DNA of 51,911 nucleotides, from the NCBI RefSeq assembly GCF_014648135.1, contig NZ_BMQN01000017.1:1-51911 (forward strand), written 5' to 3'. The stretch is from Deinococcus sedimenti (lineage in GTDB: Bacteria; Deinococcota; Deinococci; Deinococcales; Deinococcaceae). Shown here piece by piece: positions 50,142 to 51,911 of this stretch. The position numbers and the translations under genes are program-made. The notes under the pieces were generated by a model that did no database searches, was not told the DNA's origin, and saw only the letters and a program-made list of their open reading frames with translations. Within the stretch, counting starts at the first letter, position 1. Every line of letters starts with the position of its first letter.

Positions 50142-51475
50142 TTCTCGACCAATACGGCCAACCTGTGACCGCGCGCCACGAAGACGCGCAGGACATGCAG
50201 GGCGGCTGGCAACTCACGGGCGGCATCGGCGGTCCAGTCACCCTCCCGCAGCAGGTGCGCCTGCTGGGCGCCCTCTCCCGGGCCGACACGCAGCGCGCTG
50301 CTGTGGTGGCGTGGTACCTCAACCCCCTGCTGTACGGCGCTGTCGAAGTCATCAAGAGCTTCGTGCTGGGCACCTCCGTCACGTACGGCGATCACCCCGA
50401 CAAGACCGTGCAGGCCGTCATGGAGGAATTCTGGGCCGCCAACAGCTTCGACACCCTGATCGAACGGTGGTTCACGGAACACCTCCTGCTGGGTGAGAAC
50501 CTGACCATCTGGCCCGACCCGAAGCGGTTCACCCGGCGCGACCAGGCGGCCCGCATCGGCCAGTACGGCGTGATCGACGGGCAGCTGAAGTTCACGACCG
50601 CACCCGGCCTGCCCGATGTTGTCGAGAGTATCGGTATCGCCGGGAAGCGCACCCTTCGCGACGGCGAGTACATCTGGTCTGCCCACGACAGCCTCCTGAA
50701 TGACGTGCGCGGCTGGCCTGCCGTGGGCCGTGCGCTGGGCCCAGCCCTGGCGTACTTGAACTTCATCAACGCCCGCACGAAGGTGCACGAGCTGGCCTCC
50801 CGGATCAACGCGGTGTACTACGCCTTCGCGAAGGACGAGAAGGAACTGAATGCCAAGGCGGGCCGCTTCCGCAATGTTCCCAGGAGCGGCGCCGTGCTGA
50901 CCCTCGCTCAGAACGCTGAGGGCAAGCGCGAGGAGTTCGACTTCCACATCCCGGATCTCAAGGCGCAGGACTCTGCGGTCGACGCGAAGCTGATCAAGCA
51001 GCTGCTCGCCGTGGCCCTGGGCCTCCCTGAGCACTACCTCGCCGAGGGCGGGGGTGTCACGCGCACAACGGCGGACAGCATGGGCGAACCCGCCCGTAAG
51101 AGCTTCCAGCGCCGGCAGCGCACCGTCTGGAACTGGTTGCAGGCCACCTTCCGCACCGAGCTCACCCGCCGTTACCCGGACGGCACCTTCGTCACCAAGA
51201 AAGGCAGCCGCAAGCGTGTCAGCGCCGCGCAGGTCGAGTTTCCCTTCAACTTCCCCAGCCTGCAGAACGAGGACCTCACCGCCCTGATCGCCAAGATCAA
51301 CCTCGTCGCCCGGGAGCGCCTGGCCAGCCGTCAGACCATGACCGCCGAACTCGGCTACGACCCCGCCGCAGAGGCAGAGAAGCTGGCCAGCGAAGCCAAG
51401 GAGGCTGAGACGAATGGACCGAACCCCGACCCGAAAGCCAGAAAGCCAACCGCCGACCCCAAAGCCGGTCAGTGA
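50138..51475 (+). CDS. Portal protein
   Basis: Ring at the capsid vertex through which DNA passes. The 445-residue protein has portal-family features: VVAWYLNPLLYGAVEVIKSFVLG, ERWFTEHLLLGENLTIWPDP, and the late LKAQDSAVDAKLIKQLLAVALGLPEHYLAEGGG with MGEPARKSFQRRQR. GTG at 50138 overlaps the terminase stop (GTGA) and GGAGG lies just before. The C-terminus is overlapped by the next frame at 51414. Confidence 0.9.
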   Translation: MILDQYGQPVTARHEDAQDMQGGWQLTGGIGGPVTLPQQVRLLGALSRADTQRAAVVAWYLNPLLYGAVEVIKSFVLGTSVTYGDHPDKTVQAVMEEFWAANSFDTLIERWFTEHLLLGENLTIWPDPKRFTRRDQAARIGQYGVIDGQLKFTTAPGLPDVVESIGIAGKRTLRDGEYIWSAHDSLLNDVRGWPAVGRALGPALAYLNFINARTKVHELASRINAVYYAFAKDEKELNAKAGRFRNVPRSGAVLTLAQNAEGKREEFDFHIPDLKAQDSAVDAKLIKQLLAVALGLPEHYLAEGGGVTRTTADSMGEPARKSFQRRQRTVWNWLQATFRTELTRRYPDGTFVTKKGSRKRVSAAQVEFPFNFPSLQNEDLTALIAKINLVARERLASRQTMTAELGYDPAAEAEKLASEAKEAETNGPNPDPKARKPTADPKAGQ

Positions 51476-51566
51476 TCAGGAAGCCCCGCCAGATCACTTC
51501 CCCGCCCGCCGTCACCCGGAACTCAAACCGGGCGAAGTCCTGATGCAGGACAAGGAGCGAACATGA
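51414..51566 (+). CDS. 50-aa protein overlapping the portal end
   Basis: A small Pro-rich protein (MDRTPTRKPESQPPTPKPVS) in a different frame over the last 62 bases of portal, ending LMQDKERT. AAGGAGG lies about 10 bases before the ATG. Its TGA overlaps the ATG of the next gene in ATGA. The RBS and overlap make it credible. Confidence 0.55.
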   Translation: MDRTPTRKPESQPPTPKPVSDQEAPPDHFPARRHPELKPGEVLMQDKERT

Positions 51567-51871
51567 CCGACCAGCGCACCCGCAGCCCCACCACGCCCGA
51601 CGGCATCCTCCGAGATGCCGTCGAATCCTTTGACCTGCAGCCTATGCAGGACGCCGACGCTGGAAAGCCCCGCCGGATCAGCGGCGTGGCCAAGTCTGCC
51701 GACTCCATCAATCTGAACCGGCGCTTCTTCAGCCTCGCCGTCCTGACTGGCATGTGCGCCGCCGCGCAGGACGCCTTGAAGACTGGCGAGCTGTACGGCC
51801 TGGTGCAGCACCCGGACCCCTGGTACGAGGGCCCCAAGGGCCTGATCCCTCAGCACCTGACACTTCGCTAG
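51563..51871 (+). CDS. Truncated capsid-maturation-protease-like frame
   Basis: A 102-codon frame with ISGVAKSADSINLNRRFFSLAVL and GELYGLVQHPDPWYEGP, a pattern like the start of phage prohead maturation proteases. It stops at TAG 51869-51871, far short of the usual 200 or more residues. In the +1 frame the sequence remains open to the window end (FARNGVLNAVRHEKGR). A frameshift, natural or from sequencing, could explain this; the window end prevents a decision. Confidence 0.6.
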   Translation: MTDQRTRSPTTPDGILRDAVESFDLQPMQDADAGKPRRISGVAKSADSINLNRRFFSLAVLTGMCAAAQDALKTGELYGLVQHPDPWYEGPKGLIPQHLTLR

Positions 51872-51911
51872 AAATGGCGTCCTGAACGCAGTGAGGCATG
51901 AAAAAGGGCGG

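Larger units (their letters stand above)
30183..51911. mobile_element. Prophage (left 21.7 kb; right end outside window)
   Basis: From the comM break to the window end the genes are phage-like: serine integrase, divergent CI/Cro-like switch, Bet/RecT, replication proteins, RusA, terminase subunits and portal, in modular order. Cargo (toxin-antitoxin, methyltransferase module, secreted proteins) lies between attL and the repressor. The high GC of the early and late genes, close to the host's, suggests a phage adapted to this genus. A tailed phage is implied by terminase and portal; tail genes are not in the window. Confidence 0.92.

Overview
The window is high-GC bacterial DNA that I assign to Deinococcus. 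The main evidence is the tmRNA, whose encoded tag reads GNQNYALAA, the tag I recall for D. radiodurans. Also consistent are an adenosylcobalamin-dependent ribonucleotide reductase (NrdJ) with an NrdR regulator, and many genes whose start codon lies only 6-8 bases after a TAnnnT -10 box. The species cannot be named from sequence alone.

Layout, host part (1 to about 30,182). tRNA-Gly, tRNA-Leu and tmRNA (1-835) are followed by a PHP-domain protein and two divergent lipid-kinase paralogues (949-3789). Next come a small membrane protein and a pair of overlapping tiny genes (4408-4754), nrdJ with a palindromic promoter (4974-8164), gpsA and a methyltransferase (8357-10065). A low-GC block holding an O-antigen-ligase-like protein and a pilin sits beside a second pilin (10145-12352). 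dnaB, a Nudix gene, a zinc ribbon, an SDR-like gene and nrdR follow (12783-16354). A branched-chain amino-acid ABC operon livG-F-K-H-M occupies 16412-21276 with hairpins in its intergenic gaps. After it are an acyltransferase, two copies of a roughly 160-base intergenic repeat, an EVE protein, a PadR regulator with its membrane partner, an HtrA-like protease, aldose epimerase, rlmB, tRNA-Lys, folC and the 3' part of comM.

Prophage part (about 30,183 to the end). comM is cut at about 30,182 and the rest of the window is prophage; the right end is not in view. Next to the attachment site lies an Xre/RES toxin-antitoxin pair, then a large serine integrase. A three-gene cargo follows: a cytosine methyltransferase, a PD-(D/E)xK-like protein and a ParB/Srx-like protein, the last two AT-rich. 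Two secreted-protein genes come next, each trailed by a decayed copy of the 3' end of the neighbouring S24 peptidase gene. The immunity region has a CI-like repressor and a divergent Cro-like gene with repeated TACTAGTA sites. The early operon is a tightly overlapping chain of very small genes leading to Bet/RecT, replication proteins, an ASCH protein and RusA. Small and large terminase, portal and the start of the head genes close the window.

The best candidate for an undescribed system is the cargo at 33453-36761: methyltransferase, candidate nuclease and ParB-like protein, preceded by a palindrome that could be its operator. The accretion of cargo by repeated copies of one gene's 3' end (36901-38055) is the most unusual structural feature.
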